From positions 124,001 through 188,000 of the forward strand of contig NZ_JAESIY010000007.1 in the NCBI RefSeq assembly GCF_016757215.1: DNA of 64,000 nt. Direction: 5' to 3'. The stretch comes from Fulvivirga sediminis. Lineage in GTDB: Bacteria > Bacteroidota > Bacteroidia > Cytophagales > Cyclobacteriaceae. The translations under genes and the position numbers were made by a program. Shown piece after piece: positions 10,364-19,913 of the stretch. Each line of letters starts with the position of its first letter. Positions within the stretch are counted from its first letter, which is position 1. The notes under the pieces were generated by a model. That model searched no databases. It was not told the origin of the DNA and saw only the letters and a program-made list of their open reading frames with translations.

Positions 10364-10638
10364 TGGTTTAGGATTTAGGTGATTAAATAATAAATGTATG
10401 TTTTAGTATAAGCAGCTCAGATAAGGATGGAGGATGAATCCTAAGTTACCTTTATCGTGGTATCTTGACGAAGGCAACAGGCTAAAACAGCTCCTTTACT
10501 TAGGGCAGAAAGAAGCGAAATCAAATGATATGATTTGCATTTCATAAAACTGGGTTTAGGTTGAACTATTTCGAATTTAGCATCAATTAGCTCAAAAAGA
10601 CTAAAGAAATGAGACTTTTTATACAACAAATGATCATC
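10364..10638. other. Intergenic region upstream of the GH62 gene
   Basis: Contains the leader of the GH62 gene (CCTAAA-type bases just before the start codon) and one exact copy of the 10-mer TTTAGGTTGA at 10555-10564, shared with the upstream regions of the protease and HTCS genes. A 62-codon open frame across it has no family resemblance and is not called. No clear promoter boxes seen. Confidence 0.5.
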
Positions 10639-11532
10639 TTACAGTTTTTTGTATCGTTTGCGGGAAGCTACACGATCATATTCTTTGATATTTTTATTTT
10701 GTTCTGTTTGGTAAACAGAAGGAGAGCGACCGTATTTATCTTTAAAACATTTACTGAAATACCAAGGAGACTCGAAGCCTGTCATGTAGGCTACTTCTGA
10801 AACATTGAGACTTTTATCTTTGAGATAGGTGAGTGCTTTGGTCAACTTTACATTCTTAATAAACTGTGTGGCCGTTTCACCAGTAATCCTTTTGATGTTA
10901 CGATATAACTGAGTCCTGTTCATATCCAGCTTCTTTGCTAATCGATTTACGCTTACATCTCCTGATATCATGGCTTCATTAATTAAATCAATGGTTTTAT
11001 CGATGAACTTCTTATCCTCCATACTCACATTATCAGCATCATTATTTATTAGCTTGTTTTTTGCCGTCTTTTGGTCATCATTAATTATATGCTGAATTAT
11101 TTGATTATGCTCTTGCAATAGGTCTATCACTTTCTCGTCTATGCAATCTTGGTTTTCTTCGCTATCTAGAAGCCTTTGGATAGAGTGAAGCAAGCTATCC
11201 AGCACAGTATAGGCCTGATTTAATTTATTTTTACTACTATCAGATAATGACCTATTGCTAATAGCCTCTTTCAGTTGATCCATTATTTCGGCCGAAGGGA
11301 GAGGAATATCATTAGAGGTTTTACTTATTGGCGTGGTCTTAGGCTGTGTGAGTTTCCTTGCATGGTTTTGCTCTATTTCACTGAGCAATTTTGTATACCC
11401 CTTGTATAACAGCAGTGGGAATATGATAAAAGCATAAAGAAAGGGGTATTGTAACAAAGCAATAGCAAATGAAAGACAGCTACATGAGAGTAATAAAGGC
11501 CTAGACAATAACAGATATTTTTTGCAATTCAT
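10639..11532 (-). CDS. AraC-family regulator with N-terminal membrane helices
   Basis: 297-residue DNA-binding regulator. Residues about 8-48 are strongly hydrophobic (LLLSRPLLLSCSCLSF..., YPFLYAFIIFPLLLY) and look like two membrane-spanning helices. A long charged, probably helical middle part follows (about 55-190). The C-terminal AraC HTH pair covers about 197-283 (VNRLAKKLDMNRTQLYRNIK; LNVSEVAYMTGFESPWYFSK). No periplasmic sensor, kinase or receiver domain is present, so it resembles a stand-alone membrane-tethered output module. It starts 42 bp after the protease gene on the same strand and probably shares its transcript, upstream of GH62 and GH10. Likely role: transcriptional control of the adjacent hydrolase genes; the signal is unknown. 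Confidence 0.85.
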   Translation of the reverse strand: MNCKKYLLLSRPLLLSCSCLSFAIALLQYPFLYAFIIFPLLLYKGYTKLLSEIEQNHARKLTQPKTTPISKTSNDIPLPSAEIMDQLKEAISNRSLSDSSKNKLNQAYTVLDSLLHSIQRLLDSEENQDCIDEKVIDLLQEHNQIIQHIINDDQKTAKNKLINNDADNVSMEDKKFIDKTIDLINEAMISGDVSVNRLAKKLDMNRTQLYRNIKRITGETATQFIKNVKLTKALTYLKDKSLNVSEVAYMTGFESPWYFSKCFKDKYGRSPSVYQTEQNKNIKEYDRVASRKRYKKL

Positions 11533-11574
11533 GAGTAAAGTGGTTGAAAATGAGGAGGTATTTGAGCTTATATT

Positions 11575-13557
11575 CTAAGGTAATACCAAAAATTTTTGAG
11601 CATATTCATTATTCTCTGTTACTAATTTGAGAACATAATAGCCTTCTGGTAATTCAAAAGATATCTTCATTTCTTTCTCGCTCCATAAAGGCCGCAGTTT
11701 CACCACATCTCCCTTACTGTTATAGCAATACAACTCATAGACAACTTCTCCCTGAGGTATTCTAAGGTAAAAGTAATCTTGTGAGGGGTTAGGGTAGATA
11801 TATAATTGAGTTGGACTTGGAGTTACAATAGATCCATAACATTCTGATAATCCAATTCTTAAAGATTGATTGTTCTGCTTAAGCGTCCAACCACCCGTAT
11901 AGGTATATATAGTAGAAACTGCACTTGCAGCTTCTTTTAATCGAAACTTTATATCGTCACTATCATATCCTATAAAGAAGTTAGTATTGATGGTAAGGGC
12001 TGAGTCAAAATTGATGTATTTAATCATATTAGGTGTAAGATGAGAGGTTGAAATGCTTTGAGTATAAATCTCTTTTTCTGGCTGTTTACTTCCTTCCCAT
12101 ATATGTAAAGTGACAGTAGAGGGAGGAGAGTCTGTACTTACCATATCTATATCCAAATAGCAACCTTGAATCTGCAAAGGGCTGTTGATATAGAATTTTT
12201 CTGCCACGGGATAATTGTAAGCGGCTATAGTTGTGGTTAACTCCCTATCAGAATTATAGACAGTATCACAAAATATCGGATTAAAGCCATATGGATCGTA
12301 CCCTTGCATAGCAGTGATACCTGTATTGCTCTCATCCAGCCAATGCTTTAGCTGCTGGTCAGCAACCTGATACTTATCCCAGGCCAAACTTAGTTTAGAA
12401 AAGTAATCGTCCGTAGGGCTAGAGCAGGAGGCTCTGCCTCCAGTAAGAGTTCCGGTGAGTTGGTGATCTTGATTGAAAAGACCAGCACCTGAAGAACCAG
12501 GCTCTGTAGTGCCTATTTCCCAATGATCTATTTTCCAAGCTGACTCTGAATCATAGTCATTACTATATTGGCTTGAAGATGCCGAATGGTACTCTATGGC
12601 CACCTCTTTCTTTTTTCCGTATGGATGGTGAATACATGCAGACCGTTTGGGAGGAGAGCTCGCAATAGACCAACCGGCATAATACGGAGCAATGTCTTTT
12701 GGAGGTATTTCATAAAGCCTGATAAGGCTTACATCCAGGTTCTTATTGGTTGATACGAGCGCTCCTCCACTAATGGAGTAGGAGGGTGTCTCTGTATCAT
12801 CATTACAATCATTAGCTTCATAATTAAATATGAAAAGTGCTTCTGAAGCTATATTTTCATTATAAATACTGTGGTTCGAGGTGATTAAATAAGGAGTATC
12901 AGACCTGTTAGTATTACCTATGAGGGTTCCTGTACTTACCTGTCCATTAGATATAATTTTACAGACTGATCTCTTCTCCGTTTGCCATAAATCTCCGTTT
13001 TCACAGTTTATATTTTCACTGCACGTAGCCATTCTATTGGCCTGATTAAGCTTAGCAAAACCTGAATATATTTTATGAATATGAAGCGCCCCTTTATGAG
13101 GAGCCGATGCTGGCACATTAATTTCTATGATCAAAGAATCGTTAAAAATAGGAGATAAGGAAAATCTCCTATTCAGAGTCAGATTATGTTTTGCTAAAAG
13201 ATTTTTATAACCAGGACCATATAAATAGATACTTGCTTCTGTGCCTAACTTGGAGGAAAAAGTAAGATAAAGAGAACTTGCTCCAGTCGATTGAATTCCT
13301 AACCTCCATATTCTTACATCGTCTACTTTTGTCCATTCTCCATCTTCTTCTGAACTGAAATCCACTTCTTCCAAATGGGCGAATGCACCTTTATCTTGCA
13401 AGCTTACATGATGAACTGATGCAGGCGTAATTGCTTTCCATGCTAATACAGGCATTGGCCTATCTAGTGAAGCGGGTATTACTCTATGAAGTTGTTGGCC
13501 GAAAACTGATAAGTAATTCCAACAATTAAATATCAATAACCAAACTAATATTTTCAT
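11575..13557 (-). CDS. Secreted trypsin-like (lysyl endopeptidase-type) serine protease with T9SS tail
   Basis: Extracellular S1-type protease. A signal peptide (about 1-20, ending SVFGQ) precedes a roughly 160-residue N-terminal beta-rich domain and the protease domain at about 185-410. The catalytic triad can be read as His in PYLITSNHSIY, Asp in NLDVSLIRL and Ser in EPGSSGAGLF, with paired cysteines around it as in Achromobacter-type Lys-C enzymes. A beta-sandwich region follows, and the last 75 residues form a type IX secretion domain (LYIYPNPSQDYF, closing EYAQKFLVLP). The His motif is SNHS rather than the usual AAHC/ANHC. Its place between a regulator and an HTCS in a polysaccharide locus suggests it frees wall polymers from proteins or processes surface enzymes, but this is inference. 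Confidence 0.85.
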   Translation of the reverse strand: MKILVWLLIFNCWNYLSVFGQQLHRVIPASLDRPMPVLAWKAITPASVHHVSLQDKGAFAHLEEVDFSSEEDGEWTKVDDVRIWRLGIQSTGASSLYLTFSSKLGTEASIYLYGPGYKNLLAKHNLTLNRRFSLSPIFNDSLIIEINVPASAPHKGALHIHKIYSGFAKLNQANRMATCSENINCENGDLWQTEKRSVCKIISNGQVSTGTLIGNTNRSDTPYLITSNHSIYNENIASEALFIFNYEANDCNDDTETPSYSISGGALVSTNKNLDVSLIRLYEIPPKDIAPYYAGWSIASSPPKRSACIHHPYGKKKEVAIEYHSASSSQYSNDYDSESAWKIDHWEIGTTEPGSSGAGLFNQDHQLTGTLTGGRASCSSPTDDYFSKLSLAWDKYQVADQQLKHWLDESNTGITAMQGYDPYGFNPIFCDTVYNSDRELTTTIAAYNYPVAEKFYINSPLQIQGCYLDIDMVSTDSPPSTVTLHIWEGSKQPEKEIYTQSISTSHLTPNMIKYINFDSALTINTNFFIGYDSDDIKFRLKEAASAVSTIYTYTGGWTLKQNNQSLRIGLSECYGSIVTPSPTQLYIYPNPSQDYFYLRIPQGEVVYELYCYNSKGDVVKLRPLWSEKEMKISFELPEGYYVLKLVTENNEYAQKFLVLP

Positions 13558-13813
13558 AATTTTCTGAATTAGTTGACAGCCTCAATAGCATTATTCACCT
13601 CTTCAGAAGATTTTAATTATAGGTTTAGTTAAAGATAAATGTGATACTATCTATCTTCATTAATTTAGGTTGAATAGACTAAAGAGCCTATTCTAAGATA
13701 TCTATTTTAGATAGCACTTATAAGCACAAAAAAAACTTAAATAGCATAATGTAACATTAGGAAAAGTAATTGTTACAAATTGAGCTACTATTTAAATGAC
13801 TATTTCCGTTTAT
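13558..13813. other. Intergenic region between HTCS and protease genes
   Basis: AT-rich. Holds an exact TTTAGGTTGA at 13664-13673, about 107 bp upstream of the protease start, the same 10-mer found upstream of the HTCS and GH62 genes. No terminator hairpin with a U-run was recognised after the HTCS stop. Confidence 0.45.
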
Positions 13814-16800
13814 TTATTCTTCATTTTTTCGTGTTTGAATATATGCGGATGGAGATACTCCGTACAGGTCTTTAAAACTGGTTGAAAATTTGGAAGGACT
13901 TGAAAAACCAGTAGCATAAGCCACCTCCGAAACATTAATATTTTTAGTATTCAAAAGTTCTGAGGCCTGTTTTAATCTTACATTACGCACAAACTCTCGT
14001 ACAGATTGGTTGGTTATTTCTTTGATCTTCCTGTATAAGTGTACACGACTGATGCCCACTTCAGCAGCAATCATTTCAACATTCAAATTAGGGTTATCCA
14101 GATTATTATTGATGGCGTTCATCACCTTTTGCATTAATTTTTCATCAGGAGAATGGAGAACCACGTTTTCTAGTTTATCCCCTTGAAGCTGCATCCCACT
14201 AAAATTATTCTTAAGAAGTTCTCTGTTTTTTAAGATACTTTCGGCTGTCTTTTTCAATATTTCCATGTTAAAAGGCTTTGAAATATATACATCAGCTCCA
14301 ATACCGAGACCTTCAAGGTTATCTTTTACATGAGACTTAGCCGTAAGCAGAATAACAGGTATATGATTAGTGTTTATATTTTGCTTTACTTTTTTGCAAA
14401 AAGTGATTCCATCCATTTCATCCATAACCACATCACTAATAATCAGGTCTGGTTTTTCAGTTAAAGTAATGTTTAGAGCCTCTTTACCGTTAGAACAGTT
14501 TTTGATGTGATATTCAGAGGCCAATTCATCACATACATACCGTCTAAATTCATCGTTATCATCAACTACCAGAACTCTCTTTTTTGTTTTAGGCTTTACC
14601 TTACCCTCAGGATTTAAATCTGGAGGAAGAGGAGGAGCAGGGTTCTCTGGTTGTGTAGTAACTTTCTCTTCCCTTCTATTATCTTCAATGATTTGTTGAG
14701 GGAGTAGATGGCCATTACCGGTTGGTAAAGTGATGGTAAATCGGCATCCAATATGATTAGCATTATTCTCTGCAATAATAGATCCGTGGTGCAATTCCAC
14801 TATTTTCTTTGTTAAATGAAGACCTATCCCTGTACCGGTAGAGAGGTGGTTATTGGTGCCTTGATAAAAACGGTCAAATATTTTTACAGTTTCAGATTCT
14901 GCCAAACCGATGCCTGTATCATAACAGATAATTTTAAGATATTCTTTATCATCATTTTTTTCTAATGATAGAAATATTGTTATCTCTCCATTATCCGGGG
15001 TAAACTTAATGGCATTAGAAAGTAGGTTGTGCATAATCTTATCAAAGAATCTCTGGTCTATCCACAAAGAGGGGAGATCATGATTGCTCTTCACCTGAAA
15101 ACTAATGTGCTTGGCGTGAATCTGTTCCTCAAATATCTCACTAGTAGAACGTATAAAGTTTGAGATATCAGTCTTTTGGAAAAGCAAAGAGATTTTTCCT
15201 TGGTCTATTTTCCATAGATCCATGAGCTGATTGATGAGATAAGAAATGATTTCAGTATTTCTTCTTATAACAGAATAAGTTTTTTGCCTGGAAGTCTCAG
15301 AATCAGTAGCGATAAGCTTCTTTAAAGGATTAATAATTAAAGAAATAGGTGTTTTAATTTCATGTGCTATATCAGATACAAACTCCAGCTTAGCCTTATT
15401 AATTTTTTCCACATATAGGTGATCCTGTATCTCCTTTCTATTCCGGTACCATTGTCTTATATAGTAAGTCAGCAATGAAATGATGCCAACCGCAACTAAG
15501 ACATATATTACTTTTGCCCATAAAGAAAAATACCAAAGCGGATGAATAGTAATGGAGATTTTCTTTTCGGGAGAGTAAATATTAAAATCCTTCGCTTTAA
15601 CCCTGAATTGGTAAGTGCCTGGGTCTAAATCATTAAAAGTAACATTATTTATACCTTGTTGTAAGCTAATCCACTCACCGTTATTGAGCGAATACTGGTA
15701 ACTTATTCTTTCAGGATTAATGAACTCCATAGCGGAGAATTCAATAGTGAATGAGTTATCTTTCACCGCTATATCAAGGTGCTCAGCCTGCATTATGGAC
15801 GTGTCTACTATATTATATCCTCCAGACATCATTCCTTTCTTTATGGGAGTATCATGAATGTAAAAGTCTGTAATAGTTACTGCTATTTCTTTAGAGGCAT
15901 ACTTTATTTTATTGGGCTCAAAATAAGTGATTCCGTTTATGCCTCCAAAGATCAAAGTGCCATTGCTATCTTTGAAACTACACCTGGGGCTAAATTCATT
16001 CCCTTGCAAGCCATCGTTATAGTTATACTTAACAAAAGTAGTGTCTTGCCGATTCAGCTCGGTTATACCATGGTTCGTACTAATCCATAGATTGTTATAA
16101 TTGTCCTTTTCTATAGCACATACAATATTACCAGATAAGCCTTCTTTTTGCGTATAATTTTTGATGTAGTTTTCCTCCAATCCTATATGAAAAAGACCCT
16201 GAGACGTTCCTATCCACAACTCATCGGTATTTATTTGAAATAAGCATTGTATATTCTGACGAGCCAGCTCTGGGTATAAGTCATTCAGAGAGTAAAAAGT
16301 CTTAGATTCTAAATCCAGACGACTCACTCCATCTGTAGTGCCTATATATAAATCATCAGTAGAAGAATAAAGCAAACAGGTTATCCATGAATTATGCAAG
16401 AAGTTAGTAGCATCATTAGGGTGCCATGGGTTGTCAGGCTTGCCGTAGTTCATAACTTTTCCGGTTTCCAAATTCATAGAATACAGACCAAACCCCAAAG
16501 TACCTATCCAAACATTCTTATTATTATCTTCAGCGATATCAAACACCCTTTGAATTGGACTCTTATTTTCATCCAGAATATGAGATACATGAGAAAAAGA
16601 TTGAGAATTACGATCAAATCTATAGAGGCCTGTAAGGAACGAGCCTAACCAAAGTGTATTCTGGCTATCTTCAAACATAGTTAGAATAGTATTGGGAGTA
16701 GAGTTTACTTTTCCATTACCCTGGTAATGCTTCACCTGCTCTCCAAATTGCTTTATGGCGTATAATCCATCACTATCTGTTCCTACCCATAAAACATCCT

Positions 16801-17890
16801 GACTATCTTTGTACAATGACATGATGTAATTTGAACCGATAATGTTTTTATTAACAGATTGATAACCAATGTATTGAAAGTTATTCCCGTTAGAAGGAAT
16901 AACCGCTACTCCTTTTTGAAAAAGCCCCAGCCATATACTATTATCTCTATCAACTATAATAGTGTGAATTTTTGCCTTCGAAAAATCAAAATTAAATACC
17001 TGGAAATTAAGATCACTGATTTCATCATTGGCAGGGTCATAGGCTTTCATTCCCTGTCCATCTGTACCTATTAAAATCTGATCCTGATGAAACATCAAGG
17101 CTTTAACGGGAGGAGGGGATACCGCTTTATGTTTAATAATATCAAATCTATTTTGATCTTTATTATACTTTAATAGCCCTTGACTCAAACTTCCTACATA
17201 TATATTTCCTAAATCATCTTCGCAGATACTATTTACATTAATACCTATGTTTTCCTTAGGGTTAAAGTATTGATTAATTTTGCCGTTTCTTCTGAGACAA
17301 AAAATGCCTTTATCCTGGGTAGTAACCCAAAGGTTTCCTCTTTTATCTTCATGCAGAGAGCTGGTGAAAAAGCTAGGTATTAAATCCAGCTGCTGCCTGG
17401 CCACAAGCCGACCCTTTTCATTGTAAATTTTAAATAGTCCATGGCCTGAGGTTCCCACCAAAAGAGATCCGTCTTTCCTTTCTAGCATACACAGAACATG
17501 CGCCGCGAATACTTCCTCATGGGCAAGTATTAAAGGTATTTCTGTAAAAGAATCTGTGGAGCGGTTATAGATCTGCAGACCGTTAAAAAATCCAAAATAC
17601 AGGTTTTTCTTACTGTCTTCATAAGCAGTACGTACATAAGTATTCAGTATGCCATCTTGCTCATTGTAATGAGTGAATTTGGCCCCATCATATTTGGTAA
17701 TACCATTGTCATTTGCAATCCATATAATTCCTTTATGATCCTGTAGTATATCCTCTATCAAACTGCTGGATAATTCACGATCAGAAGAAAAAAGTCGGGC
17801 CTTTTGCCCTATGCATCGAATTGCAAACGATTGAAGAAAAAGCAAAATTAATAGACAACATTTTCCTTTTAATAGGTAGTTATTTTGCAT
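13814..17890 (-). CDS. Hybrid two-component system (HTCS) sensor-regulator
   Basis: Single-chain sensor kinase and AraC regulator typical of Bacteroidota polysaccharide loci. Order: signal peptide (about 1-29); periplasmic two-propeller sensor built of Reg_prop repeats (about 30-680, many W[IV]G/WLG blades); Y_Y_Y domain (about 700-780, ending GTYQFRVKAKD); one transmembrane helix (about 790-808); HisKA with phospho-acceptor His near 842 (SDIAHEIKTP); HATPase about 937-1054 (NLLSNAIKF, DTGIGL, GTGIGL); receiver with phospho-acceptor Asp near 1152 (LIISDVVMDEMDG); AraC HTH about 1267-1358. Full family length. The usual ligand is an oligosaccharide of the target glycan; the adjacent enzymes point to a xylan-derived one. 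Transcribed toward the protease gene, 256 bp away. Confidence 0.96.
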   Translation of the reverse strand: MQNNYLLKGKCCLLILLFLQSFAIRCIGQKARLFSSDRELSSSLIEDILQDHKGIIWIANDNGITKYDGAKFTHYNEQDGILNTYVRTAYEDSKKNLYFGFFNGLQIYNRSTDSFTEIPLILAHEEVFAAHVLCMLERKDGSLLVGTSGHGLFKIYNEKGRLVARQQLDLIPSFFTSSLHEDKRGNLWVTTQDKGIFCLRRNGKINQYFNPKENIGINVNSICEDDLGNIYVGSLSQGLLKYNKDQNRFDIIKHKAVSPPPVKALMFHQDQILIGTDGQGMKAYDPANDEISDLNFQVFNFDFSKAKIHTIIVDRDNSIWLGLFQKGVAVIPSNGNNFQYIGYQSVNKNIIGSNYIMSLYKDSQDVLWVGTDSDGLYAIKQFGEQVKHYQGNGKVNSTPNTILTMFEDSQNTLWLGSFLTGLYRFDRNSQSFSHVSHILDENKSPIQRVFDIAEDNNKNVWIGTLGFGLYSMNLETGKVMNYGKPDNPWHPNDATNFLHNSWITCLLYSSTDDLYIGTTDGVSRLDLESKTFYSLNDLYPELARQNIQCLFQINTDELWIGTSQGLFHIGLEENYIKNYTQKEGLSGNIVCAIEKDNYNNLWISTNHGITELNRQDTTFVKYNYNDGLQGNEFSPRCSFKDSNGTLIFGGINGITYFEPNKIKYASKEIAVTITDFYIHDTPIKKGMMSGGYNIVDTSIMQAEHLDIAVKDNSFTIEFSAMEFINPERISYQYSLNNGEWISLQQGINNVTFNDLDPGTYQFRVKAKDFNIYSPEKKISITIHPLWYFSLWAKVIYVLVAVGIISLLTYYIRQWYRNRKEIQDHLYVEKINKAKLEFVSDIAHEIKTPISLIINPLKKLIATDSETSRQKTYSVIRRNTEIISYLINQLMDLWKIDQGKISLLFQKTDISNFIRSTSEIFEEQIHAKHISFQVKSNHDLPSLWIDQRFFDKIMHNLLSNAIKFTPDNGEITIFLSLEKNDDKEYLKIICYDTGIGLAESETVKIFDRFYQGTNNHLSTGTGIGLHLTKKIVELHHGSIIAENNANHIGCRFTITLPTGNGHLLPQQIIEDNRREEKVTTQPENPAPPLPPDLNPEGKVKPKTKKRVLVVDDNDEFRRYVCDELASEYHIKNCSNGKEALNITLTEKPDLIISDVVMDEMDGITFCKKVKQNINTNHIPVILLTAKSHVKDNLEGLGIGADVYISKPFNMEILKKTAESILKNRELLKNNFSGMQLQGDKLENVVLHSPDEKLMQKVMNAINNNLDNPNLNVEMIAAEVGISRVHLYRKIKEITNQSVREFVRNVRLKQASELLNTKNINVSEVAYATGFSSPSKFSTSFKDLYGVSPSAYIQTRKNEE

Positions 17891-18308
17891 TTAGTTTAGG
17901 TTGACGCTTTGAATTTAATTAAATCTATAAAAAATAACAGTCATGATCATATTATAATTCTTGACTACAAATAAATGTGATATGAATTTGGAGATATAAA
18001 TAATTCATAATAAGATTTTTAGAGGTTATTCTATTTAACAATATAAAAAACTATAATTTTTAGTCTAAATAAACATAATCTATTTGCTGCTAAGGTTTTA
18101 GCTGAAGCCTGATTACATATGCGGTTATAGTCACCAGCACTATCAATTTTCTGCATTGAGGGTGCGCATTTCTTATGTACCGAATTCTACTCATTGAAAA
18201 TGTTTCAAAGAGAAAATAAAGTAATATAATCGTCTTACCTTTGAAAACATAGCTTACCGCAAATCATTCATTATAACATTAACTTGCTTATTTTACCGTT
18301 TTTAAATT
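17891..18308. other. Divergent intergenic region HTCS / Crp
   Basis: 418 bp, AT-rich. TTTAGGTTGA occurs at 17895-17904, directly against the HTCS start codon. On the + strand a TACCTTTG box lies before the Crp-like gene. Nothing else gene-like was seen. Confidence 0.5.
18236..18243 (+). promoter_or_regulatory. Candidate Bacteroidota -7 box (TAnnTTTG) for the Crp-like gene
   Basis: TACCTTTG matches the primary sigma consensus TAnnTTTG of this phylum and lies 66 bp before the start codon at 18309. A good -33 TTG at standard spacing is not evident, so support is partial. Confidence 0.4.
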
Positions 18309-18896
18309 ATGAAAATGGACATTTTTTATAATAGCCTTAAAGCATATCTTCCACTCACAGAAGAAGACAAAAAGATTTTAAAAGAAATAGTTCAGGTTCG
18401 TGAGATCAATAAGAATGAAATCTTTTTTGAAGAAGGTCATATTTCAGATGAAATTTACTACGTACTCGAGGGCTGTGTAAGGCTGTTTTACAACGTTGAT
18501 GTGGTAGACAAGACTGCCTTTTTTTATACAGAAGGTCAATTTATTTGCGCAGGAGAGAGCTACACTTATAATATTGAGGCTAGGGAAAATTATCAAGCTA
18601 TTGAGCCTTCTAAAATACTGGTTTTCGGAAAAAATGAAATTGAATACCTACTCAACAAGTCTCCTAAATTTGAGCTTATTGCTCGCGTGGCTGTAGAAAA
18701 TGAGCTAATTACAAGTCAGAAAGTGATAGCTTCTTTTGTTACAAAATCACCAGAAGAGCGATATGTAGATTTATTAGATACACACTCCGATTTATTCTTA
18801 AGGGTACCTCAGCGCTACATTGCTTCATTTCTTGGGGTATCTCCAGAAACTTTAAGCAGAATAAAAGCCAGAGTATATAAGAAATTGAAATCTTGA
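18309..18896 (+). CDS. Crp/Fnr-family transcriptional regulator
   Basis: 195-residue regulator with a cyclic-nucleotide-binding-type beta-roll (about 25-115, including IFFEEGHISDEIYYVLEG) and a C-terminal winged helix (about 145-195, RYIASFLGVSPETLSRIK). It lacks the Fnr-type cysteine cluster, and the phosphate-binding cassette expected for true cAMP binding is not obvious, as in many Bacteroidota Crp-like proteins. The stop codon is inside a perfect palindrome (18893-18906) that resembles a Crp/Fnr operator, and an SDR gene starts 54 bp downstream on the same strand. A local regulator controlling the SDR gene, possibly with feedback, is a reasonable inference. Confidence 0.88.
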   Translation: MKMDIFYNSLKAYLPLTEEDKKILKEIVQVREINKNEIFFEEGHISDEIYYVLEGCVRLFYNVDVVDKTAFFYTEGQFICAGESYTYNIEARENYQAIEPSKILVFGKNEIEYLLNKSPKFELIARVAVENELITSQKVIASFVTKSPEERYVDLLDTHSDLFLRVPQRYIASFLGVSPETLSRIKARVYKKLKS

Positions 18897-18906
18897 CGAT
18901 CGTCAA
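18893..18906. promoter_or_regulatory. Perfect palindrome TTGACGATCGTCAA, candidate Crp/Fnr operator
   Basis: Fourteen-base perfect palindrome overlapping the TGA stop of the Crp-like gene, 44 bp before the SDR start. The half-site geometry (TTGAN-N4-NTCAA) equals that of Fnr/Crp-type sites (TTGAT-N4-ATCAA). Assignment is by geometry and position only. Confidence 0.5.
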
Positions 18907-18950
18907 CGACTCCTGAATACCCACAGGCCTATGTTTGTCAAAAAAAGTTA

Positions 18951-19811
18951 ATGATACAAAAAAGGGTTTTAGTAGCAGGAGCTACAGGTTATTTAGGAGG
19001 CTATGTGGTTAAGGAGCTTAAAAAGAGAGGCTATTGGGTTAGAGTCTTAATAAGGAAGCCATCTCAAAAGCAAGTGTTCCAATCAGTAGATGAGTTTTTT
19101 ATTGGTGAAATAGTAAAACCAGAAACCATTGTAGGAATAACTGAAAATATAGATTGGGTTTTCTCATCAATAGGGATTACTAGGCAAAAAGATGGACTCA
19201 CCTATCAAGATGTTGATTACCAAGGAAACCTCAATTTACTAAAAGAGGCTTTAAAAACGGGAGTGGAAGTTTTTCAATATATCTCTGCTATCAATGGAGA
19301 CCGACTTCGCCATTTGAAAATTTTTGAAGCCAAGGAAAAGTTCGTAGATGAGTTAAAAAGCTCAAGTCTAAACTATTCCATTGTTAGACCAAATGGTTTT
19401 TTTTCTGATATGGAAGACTTTTTAAAGATGGCCAAAGAAGGACGTATGTTTCTGTTTGGTGATGGCACACTAGCATTGAACCCCATTCATGGTGAGGATT
19501 TAGCAAAAGTATGTGTAGATAATATGGAGAATAAAGTGATGGAAGAGACCGTGGGCGGACCAGAGATTTTTAGTCATAATGAATTAGCTACGCTAGCTCT
19601 AAAAGCTTGGAAAAAACCGGTTAAAATCATGTATTTGAGTGACTGTATACGAAAGGCCATTATCTTCTTACTTAGAACTTTTACTTCTTCTAAAACTTAC
19701 GGACCAATAGAATTTTTCTTAACTATAATGGGAATGGATAACATTGCCACTCCTTATGGAAACCATAGACTTGCTGATTTTTTCTATGACAGAGTACATG
19801 GTAAGGAGTGA
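18951..19811 (+). CDS. Atypical SDR-family NAD(P)-binding protein
   Basis: 286-residue Rossmann-fold protein with the N-terminal nucleotide-binding motif VLVAGATGYLGGYVV and an Arg pair (RVLIRKPSQ) that would favour NADP(H). It lacks the classical YxxxK pair in the usual place, as in atypical SDRs of the NmrA/complex-I-subunit type. The middle (YISAINGDRL..., SIVRPNGFFSDME) matches that group, while the C-terminus contains a short hydrophobic stretch (AIIFLLRTF). It follows the Crp-like gene with a palindromic operator candidate between them. Reaction unknown; redox sensing or quinone-related reduction are possibilities. Confidence 0.8.
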   Translation: MIQKRVLVAGATGYLGGYVVKELKKRGYWVRVLIRKPSQKQVFQSVDEFFIGEIVKPETIVGITENIDWVFSSIGITRQKDGLTYQDVDYQGNLNLLKEALKTGVEVFQYISAINGDRLRHLKIFEAKEKFVDELKSSSLNYSIVRPNGFFSDMEDFLKMAKEGRMFLFGDGTLALNPIHGEDLAKVCVDNMENKVMEETVGGPEIFSHNELATLALKAWKKPVKIMYLSDCIRKAIIFLLRTFTSSKTYGPIEFFLTIMGMDNIATPYGNHRLADFFYDRVHGKE

Positions 19812-19874
19812 TTTTTTCTGCTTTAATGCGATGGTATTTCAAGAATTTAGGAGAGGAAGTAAAGTTGTTTTAGT

Positions 19875-19891
19875 AGCCGGGGTGTCCGGCT
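19875..19891. terminator. Hairpin between convergent SDR and response-regulator genes
   Basis: AGCCGG (19875-19880) pairs perfectly with CCGGCT (19886-19891) around a five-base loop; GGAAG/CTTCC can extend it. A T6 run follows about 17 bp later on +, so it is a plausible but not textbook terminator. Confidence 0.45.
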
Positions 19892-19913
19892 CTTCCTTAC
19901 TATAGAGATTTTT

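Noticed and set aside
10441-10629. 62-codon - strand frame upstream of the GH62 gene
   Set aside because: No family-like text, sits in a promoter region and shares no features with neighbours.
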